Source: Deinococcus roseus | GTDB lineage: Bacteria > Deinococcota > Deinococci > Deinococcales > Deinococcaceae | NCBI RefSeq assembly: GCF_014646895.1 | Contig: NZ_BMOD01000003.1 | Span: 62,001-126,000, forward strand | Reading direction: 5' to 3' | DNA length: 64,000 nucleotides | In this document: positions 52,801 through 61,245 of the stretch, one piece after another | How positions within the stretch are numbered: position 1 is the first letter of the stretch | Layout of the letters: the number at the start of each line of letters is the position of its first letter | Translations under genes and position numbers: made by a program | Notes under the pieces: generated by a model | Seen by the model: only the letters and a program-made list of their open reading frames with translations | Database searches by the model: none | Told to the model about the DNA's origin: nothing

Positions 52801-54897
52801 GAATGCAGTCCTGCTTTCACAGACATGAAGTTCTATGGCAACAAGGCGGTTTATGGGGGTGGAGCTGGCTATCTGGACGCTTTCTTTGGAGGGACCAGCA
52901 GCCCCAGTTTCACCAGGGTGCTGTTCAGCGGCAATGCCACCACGGGCACAAACACCTCCGTGTCCAGTGGGGGAGGAGCCCTCTCCATCCACGTGACCGA
53001 CAGTGGCATTGCCAATCCGACTTTCACCAACGTGGTCTTTTACAAGAACACCAGCCACAACCACGGCGGAGGGGTGCTGACCTACAACAGAGACACTGCT
53101 CTGGGAACCATCAACCCCACCTACACCAACGTGACCTTCACCAAGAACACGGGAACGGTGTATGGCGGGGCCATGTACAACCACTACAGCACCGCAACCG
53201 TGCGCAACTCGATTCTGGCAGGAAACAGCGATTCCACCGGGCAATTCCCGGTTTACAACAACAACTCCACCCCGACCATCAGTTACAGCGTGGTGGAACG
53301 CTCCATCACCGAATCAGGCACCGATGGTGGTCACAACGTGGGCATGGCCTACCCTTACGGCACCCCCCTGTTCACAGATGTGGGCAGTGGCGATGTGACC
53401 CTGGTGCCCTGCTCGGTGGCAACGGATGCTGGAGATGGCAGCCTGCTTGCTGAAACCGTGGACCTGAACGGCAATCCCCGCTTTAGCACCGATGCCGGGG
53501 TCAGCGACAGCGGAAACCAGGGCGGTCAGACGGCTTTTGTGGACATCGGTGCTTTTGAACGCCAGTCGGATTCTTCCCTCTGTGACGTGATCCGGGTGGA
53601 CCGGGACGCCACCGGAGACGGCTCGGGTTCCAGCTGGAAGAATGCCATGACCTACTTACCAGACGCCCTGTACATTTCTCGCAACAGTGGCACCCGCAAG
53701 AACCTGTGGATTGCAGATGGGGTGTACTGGCCCGACACCGGATACTGGGTGGCAGACACCTCTGGGAACCTGCTGGGCACCAAAGACAACAACACCAGTT
53801 CCACCTTCTTCGTGTATGCCGGGACCAGCCTGTACGGTGGGTTTGGTGGCACCGAGAACGCCCTTTCAGAGCGCAATGTGTACAACAACATCACGGTGCT
53901 TTCTGCAGACATTGACCAGAATGACACCCGCGATTCGAGGGGCATCACCACCAGCTACAGCAACATTTCGGGCAGCAACAGTTACCATGTGCTGTTCATG
54001 CAGGGAACGGCTGCTGCTGTGACCAGCAGCACGGTGCTCAGCGGTCTGACGGTCACGGCAGGAAACGCCAGCAGCACCAGCTTCTACAATGCGCGTGGCG
54101 GAGGCCTTTTCTGCTTTGCAGAGAACAGTGGCACCTGCAGTCCGACCATCAAAGACGTGCGTTTTGTGGGGAACAGTGCGTATTACGGAGGGGGTGCTGT
54201 GTACCTGGACATGTACAACCGCGGAAACAGCACCGCCACCTTCACCAATGTGGTGTTCAGCCAGAACACCACCACCAACGACAACCAGAACAACCGTGGG
54301 GGCGGAGCCCTCTTCATCGATGCAGACACTGGAGGAACTGTCATCCCCAGCATCACCAATGGGGTGTTTGACCGCAACAAAGCAGCCCTCTATGGCGGGG
54401 CAGTGCATGTGTATTCTCCTGCAGCCAACACCTCTTCTCCGACCTTCCTGAATGCCACTTTCTCGGGAAACACCGCAGCCACCTCTGGACCCAGCCTGTA
54501 CTTTTTCGCTGGAACCAGTCCGAAAATCACCAGCAGCGTGTTCTGGACTGCTGCTGCAGCTTCAGGCAGTCCGATTTACAACAACGGCGGTGGGATCACC
54601 ACCTCCTACAGCCTGATCCAGAACGGGTTTTCGGGTTCCACCTGGGTGACTTCTCAGGGCACCAACGGCGGAAACAACCTGAACCTGACCGCAGATCCCT
54701 TTGTGGGCATCAGCAACCCCAGCGGAACAGATGGATTGTGGGCCACCAGCGATGATGGTCTGTACCTCTCCAGCGGAGGAACCGGGGTGGATTCGGGCAG
54801 CAACAGCGCGGTGAGCGGTGTGTCCAGCGACCTGACGGGAGCCACCCGCACCCAGGGTGGAACGGTGGACCGTGGGGCCTACGAGCGCACACCCTGA
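49837..54897 (+). CDS. giant lipoprotein with three parallel beta-helix repeats
   Basis: A 1686-residue exported lipoprotein. The signal is SRVAPLGLVFFLAGC (lipid on Cys). A non-repeated part (about 30-350) precedes three homologous right-handed beta-helix domains, each opening with a CxxIRVxxxATGxGSGxxW-like strand (two copies; the first is CFTDGRVYVDANTTN) followed by IWxxDGVYxPD, LYGGFxGxE, TILSxDID and GISGSNxxHV, and closing with choice-of-anchor Q-like turns (SPAVDAGDSSL and SVATDAGDGSL). GGAG precedes the ATG at 49837. It resembles polymorphic membrane and adhesin-like surface proteins; the ligand is unknown. It is likely anchored at the cell surface. Confidence 0.85.
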   Translation: MSEQSSVFRDIRSRVAPLGLVFFLAGCNMFAPPASKPTTPPTQPNTGGMVEVVFDAIGTQNLSSKINYGESKTAVQKQAAGDLTLLSNGIQLKFLSNGYFDTDGTEVTDADCDYSKGARYLYVTYQVRNANKTGTAYNQANSNLTLVAVDANGSTNGTNAVGALRKFDNTSYTDPTTIANCIKPTHGMVFDPVSGASLRSNSADLQAFEDADLPSAASLGVDEVFNYGYVVRKTASSSDRILTANPGSSSYEGVVTFAVRLPKQTTESNNPYKFSLWFDVFTDSVTRVTESIEEQSSSAVQSRAALLGAGTEVQLLGGSTTSILGYTRRYLCDTRVAGRLTSAAVYLTQGVNIACFTDGRVYVDANTTNTAQNGRSWATAYKTLGDALVAAQGGQVPTEIWLADGVYYPDAGSKGLDRTGTTLSTTSDNAAATFYLEAGYKLYGGFSGNETTLAARNPGTNKTILSGDIDGNDTTSSGVTSSTSGISGSNSQHVVWVQGTAADPVGATTVLDGLTITGGSATSTGADGMGGGLYCDGSGSSNTCSPTLTDLIFKGNAATTAGGALFLNGDAGTTSPTVLRGLFSGNATTGTDTTSSTIGGGAVALSGDTGGVSAARFTNTLFYSNTSHHQGGAILVIGDGSGNVAPTFTNVTLNANTATTAGAGLYNRSATPVFQNAILWNNKVGSNANQVSSMDSALPQFQSSLVQGSGGSSAWDASIGTDLGSNLDQVPAFVNEASNDYRLKTCSPAVDAGDSSLTAQTTDYAGNNRFYNDSNAADSGNAGSQAAVIDLGALERSSTLAGADCTIIRVNPAATGEGSGATWNDGVTSLNDALYLANNTASRKEIWIKAGTYTPMDGTMQLDRYGNGYLASALDRNATFRITAGIKLYGGFAGTETASSQRNASTNPTILSADIDSNDTKTGGVTLTTSGISGSNSYHLLYLVGSAGSPITSSTQISGLTVTGGSSDNSFPNNYGAGFFCYAEYTGNECSPAFTDMKFYGNKAVYGGGAGYLDAFFGGTSSPSFTRVLFSGNATTGTNTSVSSGGGALSIHVTDSGIANPTFTNVVFYKNTSHNHGGGVLTYNRDTALGTINPTYTNVTFTKNTGTVYGGAMYNHYSTATVRNSILAGNSDSTGQFPVYNNNSTPTISYSVVERSITESGTDGGHNVGMAYPYGTPLFTDVGSGDVTLVPCSVATDAGDGSLLAETVDLNGNPRFSTDAGVSDSGNQGGQTAFVDIGAFERQSDSSLCDVIRVDRDATGDGSGSSWKNAMTYLPDALYISRNSGTRKNLWIADGVYWPDTGYWVADTSGNLLGTKDNNTSSTFFVYAGTSLYGGFGGTENALSERNVYNNITVLSADIDQNDTRDSRGITTSYSNISGSNSYHVLFMQGTAAAVTSSTVLSGLTVTAGNASSTSFYNARGGGLFCFAENSGTCSPTIKDVRFVGNSAYYGGGAVYLDMYNRGNSTATFTNVVFSQNTTTNDNQNNRGGGALFIDADTGGTVIPSITNGVFDRNKAALYGGAVHVYSPAANTSSPTFLNATFSGNTAATSGPSLYFFAGTSPKITSSVFWTAAAASGSPIYNNGGGITTSYSLIQNGFSGSTWVTSQGTNGGNNLNLTADPFVGISNPSGTDGLWATSDDGLYLSSGGTGVDSGSNSAVSGVSSDLTGATRTQGGTVDRGAYERTP

Positions 54898-55285
54898 CCT
54901 GGAGCAAGACCTATCTCAGCAAGAAGGCAGGCCAGATGGCCTGCTCTTTTGTTGCATGGAATTGAAAAACGAAACCATTCGATGACCTGCATTTGATCCA
55001 TAATATCCATTTTCAGGTCATATTCTGCTGGCAAAAATGATAGACCCATGACGGAAATCAAAGTCATGCAGTCTACACTTGATGTTCAGATTGTGGCAAA
55101 TCTCCGTGTACCCTGGTTCTGGCCCAAGATAATGGGTCTTAGCTGGTCTGGTCTGGGATAAGGGATTTCCTGTAGACAATAACGCATTGCTTTTTAAAAA
55201 CAAAAAACATTTCAGTTGAAAATCAGCACAATCCCATCAAACACATCTGCTGAATTTGAACTGGATTGATGAGGAGGAAAAGACC
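54898..55285. other. 388-base gap after the giant lipoprotein
   Basis: It holds the terminator of the lipoprotein gene and an 8-bp inverted repeat (ATGACCTG at 54982-54989 and its complement at 55014-55021). No gene is supported, and I see no near-consensus promoter for the HEAT gene. Confidence 0.5.
54927..54952 (+). terminator. terminator after the giant lipoprotein gene
   Basis: GCAGGCC and GGCCTGC form a 7-bp stem with loop AGAT, followed by TCTTTTGTTG. Confidence 0.75.
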
Positions 55286-56452
55286 ATGTGGAGAAGATTT
55301 GGTTTGAATGGACTGAATTATTTTTCGCTTTTTGTGGCGGTTGCAGTGGTGGTCAGTCTGGCGGTTCTGGTGTATGTGCTGGTGGTGCCCAACTTTTACC
55401 GGCAACCCGAAGTGGTGTACCGGATGCTGGTGGTGTTCAGCCTGCTCAGTTTGCTGTCCATCGTGACCACCGTGATTTACCAGGCGGCTTACTTTTCATA
55501 CAGCGAATCCAGCTTCCAGCACCACAGGCGGGAACGCGAACGCTGGATGAGCGTCTGGAACGAGGTGATGTACAACAAAGCCCCCCTGCCCACGCGCACT
55601 GCAGATGTGGTGGCTGCAGAGGCCCTCTTGCTGCTCAAAGAAAAAATGGACCCCCAGCAAGCCGAAAGGGCCCGCCACACCTACGAAATGAGCGGTCTGC
55701 TGGCCAGAGACATGCGCATCATGCAGGGACCGGGCAACCTGCTGGGCAAAGTGCGGGTGATTGAACGCTGGGCCATCCTGTGTGACCCCCAGACCCACCA
55801 GACCCTGTACCACTTCTGCTTTTCAAAAAACGACGATTTGCGCCGCCTGGCCCTCACTGCCCTGGCCCGTTCCATGGGCCTTTCCGGGGTGTCCCGCCGC
55901 GAAGTGGCCCACACCTTCCATGAACTGATCCGCGATGACCGGTTCAGCTCCGGCTGGATTGAACAGGTGCTGGTTTTGCTGGACAGCCAGGGCATCGTGT
56001 TGCTGCAGGACCTCCTCAAAGACCCCGCTCCTGAAATGCAACTTCGTGCTTTGCGTGCCCTGGCCTACGTGCGTGCAGATGAATGCCTGGACGAATGCCT
56101 GGATCTGCTGCACTCTGAACACCCCGACATCCGGGCTTCCAGCCTGAAGGTGCTCTCCAGCATGCATCAGGTGCCCCAGGAGGCCGTCAAGGACGTGTAC
56201 CGCCTGCTGGACGATCCGGTGTGGTTTGTGCGTGCCCAGGCTGCGCTGGCCTGCGGTCTTTTGAAAGTTCCCCAGGTCACCACAAAACTCTACGATTCGC
56301 TGGCAGATGAAGCCTGGTGGGTGCGCCACAACAGCGCCCAGGCCCTCAGTGAACTGGGTGCCGAAGGTCAGCGTGCCCTGGAAACCGCCGTGCTGCAGCA
56401 CCCCGACCGCTACGCACGGGACATGGCTTCCCAGTACCTGCAGGCCGCCTGA
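55286..56452 (+). CDS. HEAT-repeat membrane protein
   Basis: A 388-residue protein with two N-terminal membrane segments (SLFVAVAVVVSLAVLVYVLV and LVVFSLLSLLSIVTTVIYQA) and a cytoplasmic part made of HEAT-like repeats (for example QLRALRALAYVRADECLDEC, IRASSLKVLSSMHQVPQEAV, WWVRHNSAQALSELGAEGQR). AGGAGG precedes the ATG. It ends two bases before the glycosyltransferase gene. This HEAT-plus-GT2 pairing suggests it is an accessory or scaffold for that enzyme; the function is unproven. Confidence 0.8.
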   Translation: MWRRFGLNGLNYFSLFVAVAVVVSLAVLVYVLVVPNFYRQPEVVYRMLVVFSLLSLLSIVTTVIYQAAYFSYSESSFQHHRRERERWMSVWNEVMYNKAPLPTRTADVVAAEALLLLKEKMDPQQAERARHTYEMSGLLARDMRIMQGPGNLLGKVRVIERWAILCDPQTHQTLYHFCFSKNDDLRRLALTALARSMGLSGVSRREVAHTFHELIRDDRFSSGWIEQVLVLLDSQGIVLLQDLLKDPAPEMQLRALRALAYVRADECLDECLDLLHSEHPDIRASSLKVLSSMHQVPQEAVKDVYRLLDDPVWFVRAQAALACGLLKVPQVTTKLYDSLADEAWWVRHNSAQALSELGAEGQRALETAVLQHPDRYARDMASQYLQAA

Positions 56453-56454
56453 TC

Positions 56455-57864
56455 ATGGAAAACAACACCCAGGCTGTCATCCTGCATGCCATAGAAGTGC
56501 TGATCATCTGCTATTTTGCTTTTCTGAACAGTGTTTACGCCATCAGTGTGATGGTGGCCTCCCGCGTGATGGTGGCCACCGCCCTGCGTGGAGAGCGCGT
56601 TTTGATGAAATCCTATCTGGAAAAAGGCTATTACCGCCCCATCAGCCTGCTGGTGCCTGCCTTCAACGAGGAAAACACCATCGCAGCCTCGGTGCACTCT
56701 TTTCTGGGTTTGCAATACCCTGAGTTTGAAGTCATCGTGATCAACGACGGCTCTGAAGACCAGACCCTGCAAAAACTGATGGATGAATTCATGCTGGAAG
56801 AAACCAGTGAATTCCCCTCCAGGGTGCTGGAGAGCAAACCCATCCGGGGCCTGTACCGCAGCATCAAACACCCCAACCTGCTGGTGATCGACAAGGAAAA
56901 CGGAGGCAAAGCCGATGCCCTCAATGCAGGCATCGTGCACTCCACCAAACCCCTTTTCTGCTCTGTAGACGCCGACAGCATTCTGGAGGCCCGCGCCCTG
57001 ATCCGGGTGAGCCGTCAATTTCTGGAAGACGACACCCTGGTGGCTGTGGGTGGGACCGTGCGTGTGCTGAATGGAGCCACCATCAAAGAAGATGCCATCA
57101 AGGAAGCCCACTCCCCCCGCACCTGGCTGGAACGCATTCAGGTGGTGGAATACACCCGGGCCTTTCTGGCAGGACGCTCCACTTTCAGTGCCATGCAGGT
57201 GCTTTTGATCATCTCTGGCGCATTCGGACTGTTTCACCGGGGTGCCGTCATCGAGGTGGGAGGCTACCGCACCGACACGGTGGGCGAAGACATGGAACTG
57301 GTGGTGCGCATGCACCGCCAGAAAAGAGAGCAGAAAAAACCCTACCGGGTGCGCTACACCATGGACCCCATCTGCTGGACCCAGGTGCCCAGCGACATGG
57401 GCATGCTCAGAAAGCAACGCAACCGCTGGCAACGTGGTTTGCTGGAAACCCTCTGGACCCACCGGGCCATGTTCCTGAACCCCAGGTACGGCAGAATTGG
57501 CATGTTCAGCATGCCTTACTACCTGTTCTTTGAGGCATTTGCTCCCCTGCTGGAAATCTTCGGGTACCTCTTTACGCTTTATCTGTACCTGACCCACCAG
57601 CTCAATACCGACTTTGCGATCATGTTCCTGGTGATGGCGCTGCTCTACGGGATTCTGGTCAGCATGGCCTCCATTGGCATTGAAGGCTTCATGATCAAGC
57701 GCTACACCCGTTTCTGGGACCGACTGAAAATCATGCTGGCCACGGTCTTTGAGCAACTGGGATACCGCCAGATTCTGGCCTTCGAGCGGGTGATTGCTTT
57801 TGTGGTGCTGTACCGCAAACGGGGCCAGTGGGACACCCAGCGCAGAGAACAGATCAGCCGCTGA
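56455..57864 (+). CDS. family 2 glycosyltransferase, processive polysaccharide synthase-like
   Basis: A 469-residue membrane GT2. The nucleotide-sugar site is LLVPAFNEENTIAASVHSF with VIVINDGSEDQT, the DAD motif in SVDADSI, the ED acid in GEDMELVVRM and the QRNRW motif (KQRNRWQRG), as in cellulose and poly-GlcNAc synthases. One N-terminal and several C-terminal membrane helices are visible. Together with the HEAT protein and the downstream HD-GYP gene it suggests a c-di-GMP-linked exopolysaccharide. Confidence 0.9.
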   Translation: MENNTQAVILHAIEVLIICYFAFLNSVYAISVMVASRVMVATALRGERVLMKSYLEKGYYRPISLLVPAFNEENTIAASVHSFLGLQYPEFEVIVINDGSEDQTLQKLMDEFMLEETSEFPSRVLESKPIRGLYRSIKHPNLLVIDKENGGKADALNAGIVHSTKPLFCSVDADSILEARALIRVSRQFLEDDTLVAVGGTVRVLNGATIKEDAIKEAHSPRTWLERIQVVEYTRAFLAGRSTFSAMQVLLIISGAFGLFHRGAVIEVGGYRTDTVGEDMELVVRMHRQKREQKKPYRVRYTMDPICWTQVPSDMGMLRKQRNRWQRGLLETLWTHRAMFLNPRYGRIGMFSMPYYLFFEAFAPLLEIFGYLFTLYLYLTHQLNTDFAIMFLVMALLYGILVSMASIGIEGFMIKRYTRFWDRLKIMLATVFEQLGYRQILAFERVIAFVVLYRKRGQWDTQRREQISR

Positions 57865-58203
57865 CAGAACACCTCAAACCAGGATCAAACCAGAAACTTT
57901 CAGGGCCAGGATGCTTTTTGATCCTGGTCTTCTTGTCGCGCTTTCAGCTGGAGGAGATGTCCACTGAAAGCTTGCTTGCAACTGCAGGCAGACGGCTTGT
58001 GTACAATCAGAACAACCTCAATTTCCCCTTCGTCCTCTGTTGATCTACGCCAAAAGAACTGTAGGTTTCTCAAGTGTCCTGACCGTTCCATTCGCTTTCT
58101 TGCCCCTAAAGCGTGCTCCCCGGACGGCCGGGTTCGCACTGGGCGCTTTCTCAGCCAAAAGCACGGCCACGCTTTTTGAGAACATCAATAAGAGGAGGTC
58201 ACC
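57865..58203. other. 339-base gap before the HD-GYP gene
   Basis: It holds the terminator of the glycosyltransferase operon, a TACAAT -10 candidate (58002-58007) and a leader of about 190 bases ending in the AGGAGG of the next gene. No gene is supported. Confidence 0.5.
57906..57935 (+). terminator. terminator after the glycosyltransferase gene
   Basis: CCAGGAT and ATCCTGG pair around GCTTTTTG, then TCTTCTTGTCG. Confidence 0.65.
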
Positions 58204-60066
58204 ATGCACACCCCAGACTGGCTCAAACTGACCTCTGCTGCCCTGGAATCTTCCTTCGATGCCATCCTGATCCTGGATGTCCAGCCTGAAGCCGTCACCA
58301 TCCTGTACGCCAACCGCAGTGCCGAGAACATCACCGGGTACAGCCGGGAAGAATTGCTGGGACACAACCCCCGCATGCTGGAAAGCCGCTACATCACCGT
58401 TGCAGAACAATCCGAATTGCTGGCCGCCGTGCAGAACATTCAGCCCTACCACGCCATTGCCCGCTTCAAACGCAAGAACTTTGAGGTGTACTGGGCCGAA
58501 CTGAACATGATGCCCATTGATCTGGAACCGCAAGGCCGGTACTGGGTGTCCACCCACAGGGATGTCTCGGAACAGCTGGAAGCCCAGCAGACCCTGAAAG
58601 ACAGCGAATACCTTTACCGGGTGATCATCGAGAACAGCCCCGGCCTGCACCGCATGTACAATCGGGAAGGGAAGTGCGTGTTCTCCTCTGCTTCCAGTGA
58701 GCGCATTCTGGGGTACACCCCCGAAGAACTGCTGAACCAGTCGGATGGTTTGCTTTACCCGGAGGACCACCATGTGTTTGGCAAAGGGGTGATGCAGGAC
58801 CTCTGGGCAGGGAACGTGGAATCCAGAGGCTTTGAATACCGCCTGAGGCATCGCAGCGGAAAGCCCGTGTGGGTGTCCAGCACCATGCGCATGATTGGCA
58901 GCCCTGACCAGCCTGAAGAACAGTGGCTGCTGGTGGTCACCGAAGACATCGATGCCCGCAAGAAAGCCGAGCAGGAAGCCCAGCAGCAAACGGACCGCTA
59001 CACCTCCCTGCTGGAACTCAAATACCGCATTTTGCGTTCCAGTCAGCCGCTGGAGGTGGCCAATGAGGCCATCCGTCTGGCCCTTCCCCTCACCGAGTAT
59101 GAATTTGGATTGTTCATCAGTTTCCAGGATGGACGGTTGCAACTGGAGGCTTTTCACAGTCCCCACGGTCCAGACATCAAAACCCAGCTGGAGCAGGTGA
59201 TGCAGTCTTACGATCAGGATCGGGTGCTGCAACTGATGCAGGGAAACCAGCCGATCTTCATTTCTGCCACCGACCTCTGGTTGCTGGAGGCCAGCAATCC
59301 AGATCGAGAGCTGTTTCAGGCGTTTGCCCTGCTGCCCATCCATGCAGAAGGAGAAGTGTTTGGCCTGATTGTTTTTGGACACCGCCAGAATGTGCAGGTC
59401 AGCGACAGCACAAAGCGCCTGCTGACCGCCATTGAGGAACGGGTCAGCCTGGCCTACGGCAAACTGATCAGCTTCCAGCGCCTGGAAATGTCCCGCGAGG
59501 AAACCATGCGCACCCTGGGACTGGCCCTGGAATACCGGGATTACGAAACCAAAGGCCACACCGACCGGGTGATTTCCCTCTGTGTGCAACTGGGCGTGGC
59601 GCTGGACCTGGACGAGGAAACCCTCAAAGAATTGCGCTGGGGAGCCTACCTGCACGACATTGGCAAGATTTCCACCCCCGATGCCGTGCTGCTGAAACCC
59701 GGAAAACTCACCCCCGATGAATGGACCGTGATCAAGATGCACCCGGTGGTGGGCTTTGAGATCACCCGCGCCATTCCGTCTTTGCCCCAGCGCACCCTGG
59801 ACATCGTGCTGTACCACCAGGAACGCTGGAATGGCAGTGGCTACCCCGAAGGCCGCAAAGGTGAAGACATCCCCTATCTGGCCAGGGTTTTTGCAGTGGT
59901 GGACGTGTACGATGCCCTCACCAGTGAACGGCCCTACAAGCGGGCCTTCAGCCCTCAGGAAGCCGTGGAGCAACTCCTGAAAGAAGCAGGAACCCTGCTG
60001 GACCCCGAGATTGTGCGGGTGTTTCTGGAGGTGCTGCAACTGGGCGGGAACCTGTCCAACCCCTGA
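58204..60066 (+). CDS. PAS-PAS-GAF-like HD-GYP c-di-GMP phosphodiesterase
   Basis: A 620-residue cytoplasmic signalling protein. Two PAS sensors (about 5-115, with NITGYSREELLGHNPRMLES, and about 125-245, with SERILGYTPEELLNQSDGLL) are followed by a GAF-like region (about 260-410) and an HD-GYP domain: HTDRVISLC, YLHDIGKIS (HD near 484-485) and HQERWNGSGYPEG (GYP near 546-548). The catalytic HD and GYP motifs are intact, so it should hydrolyse c-di-GMP. AGGAGG precedes the ATG. It lies after the HEAT/glycosyltransferase genes and shares a c-di-GMP theme with the diguanylate cyclase at 27827. Confidence 0.92.
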   Translation: MHTPDWLKLTSAALESSFDAILILDVQPEAVTILYANRSAENITGYSREELLGHNPRMLESRYITVAEQSELLAAVQNIQPYHAIARFKRKNFEVYWAELNMMPIDLEPQGRYWVSTHRDVSEQLEAQQTLKDSEYLYRVIIENSPGLHRMYNREGKCVFSSASSERILGYTPEELLNQSDGLLYPEDHHVFGKGVMQDLWAGNVESRGFEYRLRHRSGKPVWVSSTMRMIGSPDQPEEQWLLVVTEDIDARKKAEQEAQQQTDRYTSLLELKYRILRSSQPLEVANEAIRLALPLTEYEFGLFISFQDGRLQLEAFHSPHGPDIKTQLEQVMQSYDQDRVLQLMQGNQPIFISATDLWLLEASNPDRELFQAFALLPIHAEGEVFGLIVFGHRQNVQVSDSTKRLLTAIEERVSLAYGKLISFQRLEMSREETMRTLGLALEYRDYETKGHTDRVISLCVQLGVALDLDEETLKELRWGAYLHDIGKISTPDAVLLKPGKLTPDEWTVIKMHPVVGFEITRAIPSLPQRTLDIVLYHQERWNGSGYPEGRKGEDIPYLARVFAVVDVYDALTSERPYKRAFSPQEAVEQLLKEAGTLLDPEIVRVFLEVLQLGGNLSNP

Positions 60067-60068
60067 AA

Positions 60069-60587
60069 TCAATGCTCCCAGGCGGGTTTGCCCAGAAAAG
60101 CCCGGGTGCTGCGTTCAAAATGGACTCCCAGGCGGTTGAGCGCCAGTTCCATGGTGGGTTCGTGCAGGATGCAGAGTTGCATGCCATTGATCTGCACATC
60201 CCGGTGCAGGTTTCCGATGGCGTGGGCCACTTTCAGGGCTTCTTCCATGCTCGACGGAAAAATGCACAGCACCTCTTCCGGGGCAGCTTCAATCGGGTAG
60301 GCCTTTTCAGGGGTCAGGTGCAGCAGCATGCCGGGGTGCAGGACGGTGCCAGTGGGCAGGGCCAGACCCAGTTCCAGTCCATCCGGGGTGTGCAGCCTGC
60401 GCCGGACCCGGTGGCGGTCCAGGCAAGTCATGGGCAGGGAAACCACCTGCAGGGTTTGCAGGGTTTGCAGGGTTTGTTCTGGCAAACGGTCAATGCGAAT
60501 CAAACCTGCTGCAGGTCCAGTTTGCACAGGTTCTGCAGCAGACTGAGGCAGCAAAGAACGTTTCAGGCCAGAGAGTCTGGTGCTCAC
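60069..60587 (-). CDS. ureE: urease accessory/nickel chaperone protein UreE
   Basis: A 172-residue UreE-like metallochaperone. The N-terminal domain has LELGLALPTGTVLHPGMLLH and the C-terminal ferredoxin-like domain has VAHAIGNLHRDVQI (the conserved nickel-binding His) and HEPTMELALNRLGVHFE. The His-rich C-terminal tail of other UreE proteins is missing. A Thr-Leu-Gln triplet repeated three times (60449-60475) lies in the N-terminal part. The start is a GTG four bases after the hypB stop; it is the last gene of the nickel operon. Urease structural genes and ureG are not in the window. Confidence 0.8.
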   Translation of the reverse strand: MSTRLSGLKRSLLPQSAAEPVQTGPAAGLIRIDRLPEQTLQTLQTLQVVSLPMTCLDRHRVRRRLHTPDGLELGLALPTGTVLHPGMLLHLTPEKAYPIEAAPEEVLCIFPSSMEEALKVAHAIGNLHRDVQINGMQLCILHEPTMELALNRLGVHFERSTRAFLGKPAWEH

Positions 60588-60591
60588 CCGA

Positions 60592-61245
60592 TCAGCCCTG
60601 CACGAAGCTGTACCATTCTTCCAGCCCCAGGCCTTTTCGGGAGGAAACCTCCAGAATTTTCACGCCCGGACGGGAACGGTCAATGTTTTCGCGGGCCAGT
60701 TCCCGGTCAAAGCCCACCGCTTCTGCCAGATCCATTTTGGTGATCACCACCAGATCTGCGGTGTTGAACATGGTGGGGTACTTGAGGGGTTTGTCTTCTC
60801 CCTCTGTGACGGACAGCAGCACCACCCGCGCTGCTTCCCCGAGGTCGTAGCTGGAAGGACAGACCAGATTGCCCACGTTTTCCAGAAACAGCACGTCCAG
60901 GGCCTTTAAGGGGAACTGGGGCAGCACGTTTTGCACCATCTGGGCGTCCAGGTGGCAGATGGTCCCGGTCACGATCTGCACGGCCTGCACCCCGGTGCGC
61001 TGCAACCTCAGGGCGTCGTTTTCGGTGGCGAGGTCGCCCACAGCAACGGCCACCTGCAGGCGGTCTTTGAGGTCGGAGAGGGTGCGTTCCAGCAATGCGG
61101 TTTTTCCGGCACCTGGGCTGGAGGCCAGATTGATGGCCCTGACCCCGGCCTGCTGGAAGATCTGGCGGTTTTCATGGGCCAGCTCATCGTTTTTCTTCAG
61201 GATGCCCTGACGGACGGTGACAATTCGGGGGGTGGACAGGGTCAT
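60592..61245 (-). CDS. hypB: hydrogenase nickel incorporation GTPase HypB
   Basis: A 217-residue GTPase with a P-loop in LASSPGAGKTALLERT, the nickel-site Cys-His motif in TGTICHLDAQMV and VGNLVCPSSYDL, and TKMDLAEAVGF for guanine binding. The CHLDA motif distinguishes it from UreG. The N-terminal His-rich or CxxCGC region of some HypB proteins is absent. GGAGG precedes the ATG, which overlaps the hypA stop. It delivers nickel to a metalloenzyme, normally [NiFe]-hydrogenase. Confidence 0.9.
   Translation of the reverse strand: MTLSTPRIVTVRQGILKKNDELAHENRQIFQQAGVRAINLASSPGAGKTALLERTLSDLKDRLQVAVAVGDLATENDALRLQRTGVQAVQIVTGTICHLDAQMVQNVLPQFPLKALDVLFLENVGNLVCPSSYDLGEAARVVLLSVTEGEDKPLKYPTMFNTADLVVITKMDLAEAVGFDRELARENIDRSRPGVKILEVSSRKGLGLEEWYSFVQG

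Noticed and set aside
60592..61245. UreG instead of HypB
   Set aside because: TGTICHLDAQM has the HypB Cys-His nickel motif; UreG has a different Cys-Pro-His motif.
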